Assembly: GCF_051465645.1 (NCBI RefSeq)
Contig: NZ_CP195790.1
Coordinates: 4,092,001 to 4,156,000, forward strand
Reading direction: 5' to 3'
Source: Planctomicrobium sp051465645
Lineage (GTDB): Bacteria > Planctomycetota > Planctomycetia > Planctomycetales > Planctomycetaceae
DNA length: 64,000 bases
Positions 8,896 to 18,087 of the stretch are shown here, in pieces. Numbering within the stretch: the stretch's first letter is position 1; each line of letters begins with the position of its first letter. Below the pieces are notes generated by a model that saw only the letters and a list, made by a program, of their open reading frames with translations, did no database searches and had not been told where the DNA came from. A program made the position numbers and the translations under genes.

Positions 8896-11646
8896 ATGGC
8901 TGGGCAACGAGTCTTCCTCGGGTGGTCGCGTCCTGCCTTACAACAGGCAGCCGATCTACTCGTACAACGCAGTCGGAGTGCTCGGGTATGTGATCTCTCG
9001 CATCTCATTGCCGTCGTTCCGGGACGACGAGCCGGGCGACGCTTACTGGAGTTACTGACAGAAGCAGCGGGTGGGAATCTTGTTCCTCCCCGAATTCTGA
9101 CGCAGGGGCGTTTGCCAGAAGAGCTGTATCCACCTCAGCGCCCATTCGCATCTGACCTGGTGCAAAAGCTCGTCTGGTCACAAGCGCTGCGAACCGTTCC
9201 CGAAGCAACGCTTTCTCACATCGCCAGGCAACCGCCTGCTGAGGATGATTTTCAGGCGTGGCTGCGGCTGGGAGATTTGATGCGGCGTCAACATCTTGAG
9301 TTGGCAGCAGATCGGCTTGAGTTTGCAGATGTTGCGAGGGAAGGGGTCTTGCTCGACGGGTTCGACGAAGCCGCTCGTTGGGATGCGATGTCTCAGGTGC
9401 AGCAGCGATACTGGAAGTTGCTGGATGAGCTGCAATTCTGGGACCAGCAGACGGCGAGGCTTGTGGCAATTCGTCAACGAGAGTGTCGGACCGAACTGGA
9501 CATCGTCACGATTGGAACGGTCGACCTGAATCGAACCTTGCGGGCGATGCTGGATCAGGTTGCCGATCGAGTGACCGCTTATATTGATGCCCCGGAAAGT
9601 TGGGCCGATCGGTTTGACGCCTATGGATGCCTCATCTCCGAATACTGGAGTGATCTGAAGATTGATCTTGCGCCGGAGCAGTTGGTGATGGCCGACGACG
9701 CCTCTGCTCAGGTGGATGCGATCGTCGAAACACTGACCGGCCTTAATGGTCAGTATTCAATGGAAGAGATCACCATTGGCGTACCTGACTCCCGATTGGT
9801 TCCACTGGTGCAGCGGTCACTGCTTGCGGAAGGTGTTCCGACGCATTGGCCGGTGGATCGCCCCGTTCCTTCAACGGCCCCTTATCGCCTGCTCGAAGCG
9901 GCAGTGAATTTTCTGGAGGATCATCGTACCGAGTCGTTTTCGGAATTGATTCGGCATCCGGATATGTCGCAGTGGCTGAATCGTCAGAATCTCTCACCAG
10001 ACTGGCTGTCCCATTGGGATCAATTTGTTTGCAGCTATCTGACTCCACGAGTCGAGTGGTTTCCGGACACTGCAGACGACCGCACGGTCAACGTCGCACG
10101 GCATCTTTATCGTACTGTTCAATCATTACTGGTCCCACTGGCGTCCTCGAAGGTCAAACTCTCTGCATCAGCTGAACCGGTGCGTGAGTTTCTGTTGTCG
10201 ATCTATGGTGATCGGTCGATCGACCCACGCGATCCGGATGAATCACGACTGCGTGACGTTCTTTTAATGCTGCAGGAAGCATTCGATTCCCATGTCACAT
10301 TGCCATCAGTGCTGGATCTGGAGATGTCTGTCGTCGATGTTGTTCGCTTGACGATGTCGATGATGGGTGGCGAGTTGTATCGCACGCAGCATGAAGCGGC
10401 GATTCAACTCAGCGGGTGGCTTGATCTTCCGCTGGATGATTCCCCTGTGACGATCGTGACCACGTTCAATGAAGGCTATGTGCCTGAATCGGTGAATCAC
10501 GATCTGTTTCTCCCGAATCGGCTCAGGGCACACCTGGGGCTGGAAGACAATACGCGTCGTTATGCTCGCGATTTGTATAACGTCGTTTGCATGATCCATT
10601 CCAGAAAGGTGCTGCGTCTGATCGTTTCCCGCCGGGATGCGATGAATGAGCCACTCACTCCGAGTCGATTAGCATTTGCGACCGAAGATGAGAACATTCC
10701 GGAACGGGTCTTGCGATTCTATGCCCATCGTGGGCGGCAGGGGAGTCGTGGGCGGTCGCATGGAACTGTGTCGCAATTCAAGATACCTCGACCGTCCCAG
10801 CGTGAGAGTGTTCCGAAGATCTTTCGTGTCACTGAACTCCGTGACTATCTGGCATCTCCTTATCGCTATTACTTGCGCCATGTCCTTCGTTTGAATGTCT
10901 CGTCTGATGCGGTCACGGAACTGGATGGCGCGGCGTTTGGAGTTCTCGTGCATGATGTGTTGAACTCGTTCGGGATCAGTGATTGCAGAGACACGACTTC
11001 GGCGGTGGAGATCGGGGCGTACCTGCAACAGAAGCTGAAGGAATCGATCGAGGAGAACTATGGTCCCAGTCCATTGGCGGCCGTGCTGATTCAGATGGAA
11101 CAGGCCCGGCGACGACTGATGGCATTTGCGGATTGGCAGTCGGAATGGCGCCGAGAAGGCTGGGTGATCTATTCAGTGGAACGTGACGTCGAGATCGAAG
11201 CTCCAGGCACAATTGCAAATGGCAAACAAGTGACGTTGCGCGGTCGCATTGACCGAGTTGACTATCACCCTGATACGGGACGCTGGGCGTTGTTCGATTA
11301 CAAAACCGGTGACGCCGGAAACGCACCTGATAAGACGCATCGATCTCAGGGGGAATGGTGTGACCTGCAGTTGCCTCTTTATCGTCACCTTGCGGCAGAC
11401 TTCGGTGCGGTCGGTGATGTCCGGCTGGGATACATCGTTTTGCCGCGAGATACGAATTACGTGCAGGCATTATTTGGCGATTGGTCAGCAGAAGAACTTG
11501 CGGAAGCGGATGAAGTGGCTCGTGATGTCATTGGGAACATCCTCGAAGAACGCTTCTGGAAAGTCCTTCCTGAACCGTCCGGGTCTTTGACCGAATACGA
11601 TGCAATCTGTCAGGAAGGAGTCTTTGGACGGGAGGCGGTACTATGA
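8896..11646 (+). CDS. AddB/RexB-like nuclease subunit (PD-(D/E)XK)
   Basis: A 916-residue protein with an AddB-like organisation. A large helicase-like body without ATPase motifs is followed by a C-terminal PD-(D/E)XK nuclease, with GRIDRVD near residues 782-788 and the catalytic DYK of FDYKTGD near residue 800. With the next gene it should form a two-subunit helicase-nuclease for processing double-strand breaks in recombination. The N-terminus (VFLGWSRPALQQAA) lacks a Walker A P-loop, as in RexB rather than Bacillus AddB. I do not see the clustered cysteines of the iron-sulfur form. The ATG at 8896 is preceded by GGAAG. The stop overlaps the downstream ATG by 4 nt (ATGA). Confidence 0.85.
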   Translation: MAGQRVFLGWSRPALQQAADLLVQRSRSARVCDLSHLIAVVPGRRAGRRLLELLTEAAGGNLVPPRILTQGRLPEELYPPQRPFASDLVQKLVWSQALRTVPEATLSHIARQPPAEDDFQAWLRLGDLMRRQHLELAADRLEFADVAREGVLLDGFDEAARWDAMSQVQQRYWKLLDELQFWDQQTARLVAIRQRECRTELDIVTIGTVDLNRTLRAMLDQVADRVTAYIDAPESWADRFDAYGCLISEYWSDLKIDLAPEQLVMADDASAQVDAIVETLTGLNGQYSMEEITIGVPDSRLVPLVQRSLLAEGVPTHWPVDRPVPSTAPYRLLEAAVNFLEDHRTESFSELIRHPDMSQWLNRQNLSPDWLSHWDQFVCSYLTPRVEWFPDTADDRTVNVARHLYRTVQSLLVPLASSKVKLSASAEPVREFLLSIYGDRSIDPRDPDESRLRDVLLMLQEAFDSHVTLPSVLDLEMSVVDVVRLTMSMMGGELYRTQHEAAIQLSGWLDLPLDDSPVTIVTTFNEGYVPESVNHDLFLPNRLRAHLGLEDNTRRYARDLYNVVCMIHSRKVLRLIVSRRDAMNEPLTPSRLAFATEDENIPERVLRFYAHRGRQGSRGRSHGTVSQFKIPRPSQRESVPKIFRVTELRDYLASPYRYYLRHVLRLNVSSDAVTELDGAAFGVLVHDVLNSFGISDCRDTTSAVEIGAYLQQKLKESIEENYGPSPLAAVLIQMEQARRRLMAFADWQSEWRREGWVIYSVERDVEIEAPGTIANGKQVTLRGRIDRVDYHPDTGRWALFDYKTGDAGNAPDKTHRSQGEWCDLQLPLYRHLAADFGAVGDVRLGYIVLPRDTNYVQALFGDWSAEELAEADEVARDVIGNILEERFWKVLPEPSGSLTEYDAICQEGVFGREAVL

Positions 11647-14600
11647 GTCGCAGCAAATCCACGGAAGCCAACTCAGAGAACACGCCGGGAGCCGTCTCGC
11701 AGCGTCTGCTGATTCGCGCATCAGCAGGGACCGGGAAGACGTTTCAACTCTCCTCCCGGTACATCGCGATTCTGCGCAATTCTTCTCCTGAGAAGATTCT
11801 GGCATCGACGTTCACAAAGAAGGCGGCAGGAGAGATTCTGGAACGAATTCTCACCAGACTGGCCAAAGCGGTGTTGGACCCTAAAGAACTCAAGATGCTT
11901 GCGGACTCGGTCGGCCCGCCGCTGCTGACTCGCGAGGAATGTCTGAAACTGCTGGGAGGTCTGACTCGAAACCTGCACCGCATTCGAATCAGTACACTCG
12001 ATTCGTTCTTCTCTCAGCTCGCAGGAAGCTATGCGCTGGAACTGGGACTTCCACCGGGCTGGCGAGTCCTTGATCCGCTGGAAATCGATCAGATTCGGAC
12101 ATCTGCCATCGATGAAATGCTGAGCACCGGAACTCCGCATGATCTCGTGCAGTTAATGCACCTGCTTGATAAGGGGAAGTCGTCTCGCAGTATCTCACGC
12201 CTGATTACAGAGACGATTTCCAACCTGTATTATGTTTTTCTCGCAGCACCGGAGGAAAGCTGGGAACGCATTCCTGACTATCCGTTTCTTGCTCCCGAAA
12301 CCCGAGAGATGCTGCGGGTTCAGATTGAAGAGACGCCTCTCGACAAAGTTTCTCTAACAAAGGCGAGAGCGGGAGACGTTGCTGCCATCTTCAATGAAGA
12401 CTGGGAATCGCTGCTGAAACGCGGGTTAATGCCGAAGATCATCTCCGGTGAGATGAAATACAGCCGTGTTGAAATCCCTGCCGGATTGAAGCAGCCCTAT
12501 GAAGAACTCTATCGGCATGTTCTGGCGAGTGTCGCCGCCCCGTGGAGGAGTCAGACGCTCGCAGCACGGAGATTGCTGGGAGACTTTCACACTGTCTTTG
12601 AGCGATTGAAGCACGCAGCGGGCGGGCTGGAGTTTGGTGATGTCACACGGCGTCTGGCGCAGGCACAAGCTCGCTCGCGACTCGTGGACTCCTCGTTCCG
12701 TTTGGACGCATCGATCGACCATTTGCTGCTGGACGAGTTTCAAGACACCTCTCCAGAGCAATGGAATGTGATTCGCAGTTTTGCCGAGGAGGCATGTCAG
12801 GCGGCCGGGAGTTCTTTCTTTTGCGTGGGGGATACAAAACAGGCGATCTACGGTTGGCGTGGAGGCGAAGCAGCCCTGTTTGACCTGATTGCAGATGAAT
12901 TGCCAGGGGGCGCGGATTCGCAGGTTGAGCTCAATCTAAGTTACCGGTCATCGCCAGCGATTATGCATGCGGTCAATGTGGCAATGCAGAGTCTGGCGCA
13001 TCACGACAACTTGGAAGATCATGCGGAGACGCTGCATGAGTGGGGCAAGCGATTCCCGGAACATCGAACGGCCAGAGAGAGTCTGAGCGGTTATGTCTGT
13101 CTTCGCACTCTGTCTGAACGCAATGCAGATGCAACTCCGGCAGACGAAGACGCTGAAGAACCACCGGAGTTCTGGGCAGAAGTTGCGGCCTATGTTCGAG
13201 ATCGCCGAATTGAAGCTCCAGGTGCGTCGATTGGAATTCTGACTCGACGGAATCAATCCGTGGGGCGCATGATTTTCGAATTGAATCAACTCGGAATTGA
13301 AGCGAGTGAAGAAGGGGGCAACCCGCTCACGGACTCTGCCGTCGTGCAATTGCTGCTGTCATTGTTCACACTGGCTGATCATCCTGGTCATACCGCTGCA
13401 GCCTTTCATGTCGCGCAGTCTCCATTGGGAACGATCCTGAAGTGGACGAACTCTGGTGATTCGGCCTCACGCATTCAGTTCTCCGAAGCATTGAGACGAC
13501 GGCTGGTGGATCGCGGTTATGGGGGGCTGGTTCATGAACTGTTGCCATTGCTGGCCCCGTATTGCAATCGACGTGAATACCAGCGACTGGTGCAATTGAC
13601 GGATCTCGCGGATCGGTATGACGGGTTGTTCGCGGATTTGCGACCAAGTCGATTTGTCGATTTTGTGAACCAGCAACGGCGTGAAGAACCGACCAGTGCG
13701 GCGGTACGAGTGATGACAGTTCACCAGTCGAAAGGGCTGGAGTTTGATATCGTCATTCTGCCGGAGCTGGATGTTCCTCTTTATCTTCCTCCGAAGTACG
13801 TCTCGCATCGTCCCGGTCCCGGTGCACCACCGGATCTCGTCGCCCTGTATCGAAGTCAGTCGCACTTTGAGAACCTGGGAGGGGAACTCGAAGTTGCGCG
13901 ACGAGACACACAGGAAAGGCTTTTTCAGGAAGCGTTGTGCCTGTTGTATGTTGCACTGACGAGACCTGTTCGAAGCCTGCACATTTTGATCAATCCCAAG
14001 ATTTCAAAGAAGCTCCCGAAGACGTTTGCAGGTTTGGTTCGTGCAGCCTTTGCACCGGATGTTCCTGTCACACCACAAACGATTCTGTGGGAACATGGCA
14101 ATCCGGACTGGTATCAGGATCTCCCTGAACCTGTGAAGAGTTCAGAGCCGGTGAAGACTCCGGAGACCGAACAATCGCGACGTGTCATTGAGTTCGCCGG
14201 TCAATCGAGTCGTCGGCATTGGAAACGTCAGTCACCGTCAGGCAGTAAGACAACGACTCAGCTCAGTCTGAAGCGTGTTCTGAGTAGCGGCCTCTCGACC
14301 GCACTGACTAAAGGGACTTTGTTTCATCGTTGGATACAAGAAATTCAATGGATTGATGACGGGGGGCCATCCGTTTCGCTGTTGCGAAGACTTGGGCACC
14401 AATCCGGTGTTTCGGATGATACCGTCGAGCAGTGGCTGCAGAGTTTCTCCAGGATGCTCCAGAGTGAATGGTGCCAGAATCTGTTGGGCCGGCAGTCGTA
14501 TATTTCCGAGAAGCTGTCTCCGTGTCGTCCGGAGCTACGCAGAGAACTCGAACAGAATCTGGTGGGAATTCACGTCCGGAATGAATGTCCGTTTACGGTC

Positions 14601-14876
14601 CGTTCTGCTCCGGAAGAGTTGCTGAACGGGTTTATCGACAGGCTCGTTGTCTTTGAACGCAATGGCGAACCGGTGGCGGCCGATGTTATCGACTTCAAGA
14701 CAGATGATGTCTCCACTGGTGAAGAAGCACTGAGTGAACGGTGCGAGTCGTATTATCCCCAGATGACAGCGTATCGGACTGCGGTGTCACATCTCCTGCG
14801 AATTCCAGAAGAGCAAGTGAGTGTCCGCCTCGCATTTCTGTTTGCCGGTGTCGTCGTAGACGTCCCGCAAGGGTGA
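11643..14876 (+). CDS. addA: AddA-like UvrD-family helicase/nuclease
   Basis: A 1,077-residue superfamily 1A helicase. Motif I is SAGTGKT (residues 27-33), motif Ia includes TFTKKAA, motif II is DEFQDTS (near 364), and motif III is GDTKQAIYGWRGGE. Motif IV/V regions (LNLSYRSS, VMTVHQSKGLEFD) are intact. The C-terminus has a PD-(D/E)XK nuclease with GFIDRLV and the catalytic DFK (near 1016). Together these match AddA, the translocating and cutting subunit of AddAB. The ATGA overlap with the upstream AddB-like gene implies translational coupling. The N-terminal 20 residues are Ser/Asn-rich. Confidence 0.88.
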   Translation: MSRSKSTEANSENTPGAVSQRLLIRASAGTGKTFQLSSRYIAILRNSSPEKILASTFTKKAAGEILERILTRLAKAVLDPKELKMLADSVGPPLLTREECLKLLGGLTRNLHRIRISTLDSFFSQLAGSYALELGLPPGWRVLDPLEIDQIRTSAIDEMLSTGTPHDLVQLMHLLDKGKSSRSISRLITETISNLYYVFLAAPEESWERIPDYPFLAPETREMLRVQIEETPLDKVSLTKARAGDVAAIFNEDWESLLKRGLMPKIISGEMKYSRVEIPAGLKQPYEELYRHVLASVAAPWRSQTLAARRLLGDFHTVFERLKHAAGGLEFGDVTRRLAQAQARSRLVDSSFRLDASIDHLLLDEFQDTSPEQWNVIRSFAEEACQAAGSSFFCVGDTKQAIYGWRGGEAALFDLIADELPGGADSQVELNLSYRSSPAIMHAVNVAMQSLAHHDNLEDHAETLHEWGKRFPEHRTARESLSGYVCLRTLSERNADATPADEDAEEPPEFWAEVAAYVRDRRIEAPGASIGILTRRNQSVGRMIFELNQLGIEASEEGGNPLTDSAVVQLLLSLFTLADHPGHTAAAFHVAQSPLGTILKWTNSGDSASRIQFSEALRRRLVDRGYGGLVHELLPLLAPYCNRREYQRLVQLTDLADRYDGLFADLRPSRFVDFVNQQRREEPTSAAVRVMTVHQSKGLEFDIVILPELDVPLYLPPKYVSHRPGPGAPPDLVALYRSQSHFENLGGELEVARRDTQERLFQEALCLLYVALTRPVRSLHILINPKISKKLPKTFAGLVRAAFAPDVPVTPQTILWEHGNPDWYQDLPEPVKSSEPVKTPETEQSRRVIEFAGQSSRRHWKRQSPSGSKTTTQLSLKRVLSSGLSTALTKGTLFHRWIQEIQWIDDGGPSVSLLRRLGHQSGVSDDTVEQWLQSFSRMLQSEWCQNLLGRQSYISEKLSPCRPELRRELEQNLVGIHVRNECPFTVRSAPEELLNGFIDRLVVFERNGEPVAADVIDFKTDDVSTGEEALSERCESYYPQMTAYRTAVSHLLRIPEEQVSVRLAFLFAGVVVDVPQG

Positions 14877-14900
14877 CGACAGAGGACTTACGGCAGGCAA

Positions 14901-14939
14901 CGAAAAACGGTTTCACATTCTGCTGAATGTGAAACCGTT
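14901..14939 (-). terminator. Hairpin terminator between convergent genes
   Basis: A 14-bp perfect stem (14906-14919 with 14926-14939) with a 6-nt loop. On the minus strand it is followed by GTTTTTCG, making it a terminator for the esterase gene ending at 14985. It may also stop plus-strand transcription from addA. Confidence 0.75.
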
Positions 14940-14984
14940 CAAATGTCGTTCAATTGACAGTGTTGCTACAGTAAAAGTCTCGAT

Positions 14985-15779
14985 TTACTTGTGTTGGGCA
15001 AACAGCCAATCCCAGACGAGCCGATTCTGAGCAGTCATCGTCCAGGAATTGTGACCTACGCCGGGGTATTCAGTGTAGATCGGGTGACCCTTCGCCTCTT
15101 TAATGGCTTTGATCATCGCGCGACTGCGTTCAACTTTGACAGCTTGGTCCTGATCCCCGTGGAATGCCCAAATCGGAATGTTCTTCAGGACTTCGCCTCT
15201 TGTTGCATCTCCACCGCCGCAAATTGGAATCCCGGCGGCAACGAGGTCAGGGCGACGTTGCATCAGGTCCCATGTGCCGTAGCCGCCCATCGACAGCCCC
15301 ACGATGTAAATCCGCTTCGGATCGATTGGCAGCTTTTTAACGGACTCTTCAATCAGCGAGATCAGTAATCCCATTGAAGTGGAAGCGACTTCTGGCATTG
15401 AGTGTTCGTTCAAGGTCCAGTCTGTCTCAACCCAGCGCTGCATCTTGGGACATTGGGGAGCAAACACGAAGGCCGGATGGCGTTCCCGCATCTCTGGAGT
15501 GGCGAGTTCCTTCGCGACGTGGACCAGTTGTGCTGTGTTGTCGTCCCCACGCTCGCCAGCGCCGTGGAGGAAGACCACCAGAGGATAGAGTGTGTCAGGA
15601 GTGATCTTGGGGGGAGTCAATTCGCGATAATTCAACACTTCACTATTCGCACCGGTGAACTGTTTAACGGCAAACAGTTCAGCCACATCATTAGCAACGG
15701 CATTCGACGACATAGTGACGGTCAACAGGCAGGCGGACGTCAAAAGCAGGGCCGTGGCGAGAGAAGTGGATTTTCGCAT
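14985..15779 (-). CDS. Exported alpha/beta hydrolase (phospholipase/carboxylesterase- or PHB depolymerase-like)
   Basis: A 264-residue protein with a signal peptide (residues 1-29, ending in NAVAND). The core has the oxyanion motif FLHGAGERG, the nucleophile elbow GLSMGG, the acid-loop region FHGDQD and the catalytic-His region GVGHNSW. This is the pattern of predicted peptidases or esterases related to the poly(3-hydroxybutyrate) depolymerase and phospholipase/carboxylesterase group. It is likely exported to the periplasm; the substrate is unknown. It is a single gene followed by a hairpin terminator. Confidence 0.85.
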   Translation of the reverse strand: MRKSTSLATALLLTSACLLTVTMSSNAVANDVAELFAVKQFTGANSEVLNYRELTPPKITPDTLYPLVVFLHGAGERGDDNTAQLVHVAKELATPEMRERHPAFVFAPQCPKMQRWVETDWTLNEHSMPEVASTSMGLLISLIEESVKKLPIDPKRIYIVGLSMGGYGTWDLMQRRPDLVAAGIPICGGGDATRGEVLKNIPIWAFHGDQDQAVKVERSRAMIKAIKEAKGHPIYTEYPGVGHNSWTMTAQNRLVWDWLFAQHK

Positions 15780-15917
15780 AGGAGCATCCTCACTTGAGAA
15801 GCGTCGGGAAGGTCTTCAGGGAGATCCTCCTTCAGGTGCGTTGTCAGGCATTCAAAAGGAGTTGCAGTATTAGAGCAGATTCCAGAGTGATTGCGATCAG
15901 AAAGGGGAGCCATCAAT

Positions 15918-15952
15918 GCGAAACGAGCCAGCCTAAAATCAGGCTGGCTCGT
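15918..15952 (-). terminator. Probable terminator of the HlyD-family gene
   Basis: A 12-bp perfect stem (15923-15934 with 15941-15952) with the loop AAAATC, about 45 nt beyond the stop codon at 15996. The T-tract on the minus strand is short (TTTCG), so efficiency is uncertain. Confidence 0.55.
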
Positions 15953-15995
15953 GCTCTTGTTCAATGCAGGTGGTCGCCTGCTGGCAGTGCGATTG

Positions 15996-17549
15996 TTATC
16001 GCCAGACTTGTTGTGAATCTGCTGACGCGACGGTGATGTTTCCTCGCATTGATTCGATGATCGTTCGGCACGCCTCACGAGGGCGGGAGACAACTTCGTC
16101 ACCAGGCTTCAGACCGTTCAGAATTTCGATCTTCGTTTCTGTTGTCAGGCCAGTCATGACGTCGCGGGCTTCGACGTCTTTTCCATTCTTCACGAAGACA
16201 ACCATGCGGTTATCAACGCAGACTACTGTTTCGAGCGGAACGATCCGTGTATCGAAGTGTTCTGCGATCAGAATCTTCGCTGATGCTGTCATACCCGGCG
16301 CGAGCATGGCAATGATATCTGGAGTCGCATCCACACTGACGATGATCTCGTAATCGCGAAGGTCTTCGTGTGGAGCCAGTCCTCGCTGTGGGATCGTGGC
16401 TTTGCGAACGACGCGTCCTTTGGTGCTGATTCCGCCGAAAGCTTCAATGTGAATGGAAGCGGTTTGTCCCACTTCGACATTTCGAATTCGTGATTCGTGC
16501 AGACGCAAGAAGACCTGCAACTGTGAACGGTCTGGAAGTTCAAGTAGTGACTGGCGGTAGCGAATCAGACTTCCGATCTGAATCACGTCATTTCGACGTG
16601 ACCCTGTTCGGCTGTAGATCACCTGTCCAGATTGGTTTGCATAGATGGTGCAGGCGGCAATGTTCTTGCGCAGCTGATTCAGGGAATACTGATGGCTGTT
16701 GACTGCACGCTGCCATGCTTTCACACGGATCGTTCCGTTGAGGATCGATGTCTTCAGCTTGAGCTTTTCTCGTTCCAGCGCGCGAACGGCTTCATCGTGA
16801 TGAGCTGTCAGCTCGGTCAACTTACGGTCGCGTGAGTAACGTGTCAGTAAGTGCAGTTTGCGAGCTTCATTGTCGAAAGCCTGTTGCTTGCGCATCAGAG
16901 AGAGACGATCAACTTCGCGATCTGTGATGTCTTTGTACCCAAGCTCGACCATGCGTGCGGTGTATTCGAGCTGTTTCTTTGCATGTGACAGATTAGATTC
17001 TGCCAGCGACATGCGTTCTTCAATCGCGTGTTGTTCCTGGTTGGACTGAACGAGATTGTATCCGGCAAGTTCCAGCTTTGTGATCGCAACCCGAAGCTGA
17101 GCAGCAGCGAGACGACTCTCGTTAACGAGTTCCTGAACTTTCAGGTTCGATTCCATTGTCTGCAGAACGGACTGGGCTTTGACCAGCATGACTTCGCGTT
17201 CTTTGGCCATGTTCTGCAGCAGAGAAGAATCGAGTTCAGCGACGATGTCGCCTTCGTTCGCATAGCTTCCCTCGTCAGCGATCCAGATCAGATTGCAGCT
17301 GTATTCACAGTTGCTTTTGATCAGCTTATTCGAGGTGCTGCGGACTTCTCCTCGCTCTTCCACTACGAGCTGCATCATCCCTTCTTCGACGACGGAAAAG
17401 CCATCGGAGGGAATACTGGGGAGAGCGCCTGGAATGCCGTAACTGCTGACTGGCATCATGGCCAGAATGGCAATTGTTCCAATTCCGAGGAGGGAAAGGA
17501 ATAGAGTGCGGCGTCTTCCTCGCGATTGTTCGCGTGAAGCGTCCTTCAT
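15996..17549 (-). CDS. HlyD/RND-type periplasmic adaptor protein
   Basis: A 517-residue membrane-fusion protein. An N-terminal transmembrane helix (about 14-35) is followed by a lipoyl-like half-motif, a long alpha-helical coiled-coil hairpin (roughly 115-290, rich in Leu/Glu/Arg/Gln), and beta-barrel and membrane-proximal domains near the C-terminus (DEVVSRP). Such adaptors link an inner-membrane pump to an outer-membrane channel. No pump or TolC-like gene is adjacent, so it may serve partners encoded elsewhere. The ATG at 17549 has AGGA about 8 nt upstream. An in-frame GTG immediately precedes it. Confidence 0.85.
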   Translation of the reverse strand: MKDASREQSRGRRRTLFLSLLGIGTIAILAMMPVSSYGIPGALPSIPSDGFSVVEEGMMQLVVEERGEVRSTSNKLIKSNCEYSCNLIWIADEGSYANEGDIVAELDSSLLQNMAKEREVMLVKAQSVLQTMESNLKVQELVNESRLAAAQLRVAITKLELAGYNLVQSNQEQHAIEERMSLAESNLSHAKKQLEYTARMVELGYKDITDREVDRLSLMRKQQAFDNEARKLHLLTRYSRDRKLTELTAHHDEAVRALEREKLKLKTSILNGTIRVKAWQRAVNSHQYSLNQLRKNIAACTIYANQSGQVIYSRTGSRRNDVIQIGSLIRYRQSLLELPDRSQLQVFLRLHESRIRNVEVGQTASIHIEAFGGISTKGRVVRKATIPQRGLAPHEDLRDYEIIVSVDATPDIIAMLAPGMTASAKILIAEHFDTRIVPLETVVCVDNRMVVFVKNGKDVEARDVMTGLTTETKIEILNGLKPGDEVVSRPREACRTIIESMRGNITVASADSQQVWR

Positions 17550-18087
17550 CACATTTATCCTTTTTGCTCTATCAGTGCCGTGACAGGAATTTCAGGAGGG
17601 AGGAAGAAAGTCAGGCACTAACGGGAGGCGGGGAAGTTATCGGAAGGTTTTCCAGTCGAGTGAAATCTCAGGGCGAGAGGTCACAATCAAAGCCCGGGAA
17701 TCATTTCCGCGGAAATTGATCGTCGGGCATCCAGTGAATTGGTCGCAAGGGATCCAATTCGAACGACGACGCGTCGGAAACTTAACACATGAATCATATC
17801 GTCTATTTTGGATGGCTGAAAACCGAATCGGTTGTTCAATCTCGAAGAAATCGAAATCTGAACCGCGATATCTGATGTCGACTTCAGGATCGACAGAATC
17901 GTTTTGACCCTTTAATCGCAAAGCAAACGAATTCGGTCGGTTCGCTGTAAGTCGTTCTCGTTTAATATGATATGGTTAATGCGTTCTGCGGCGGAAAGGA
18001 AGGTGAAAGTGTCTCACGGCAGATGGTTGCAGTGAACATATTGATAAAGGTGGATGTGATGGTGGGTTAGGCAGAAGCGGAATTGGG
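17550..18087. other. Intergenic region
   Basis: About 540 bp between the HlyD-type gene and the end of the Hsp70-like gene, both on the minus strand. It should contain the HlyD-gene promoter and possibly the Hsp70 terminator. No ORF or RNA is supported. An AT-rich patch with TATGATATGG lies near 17967. Confidence 0.4.
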
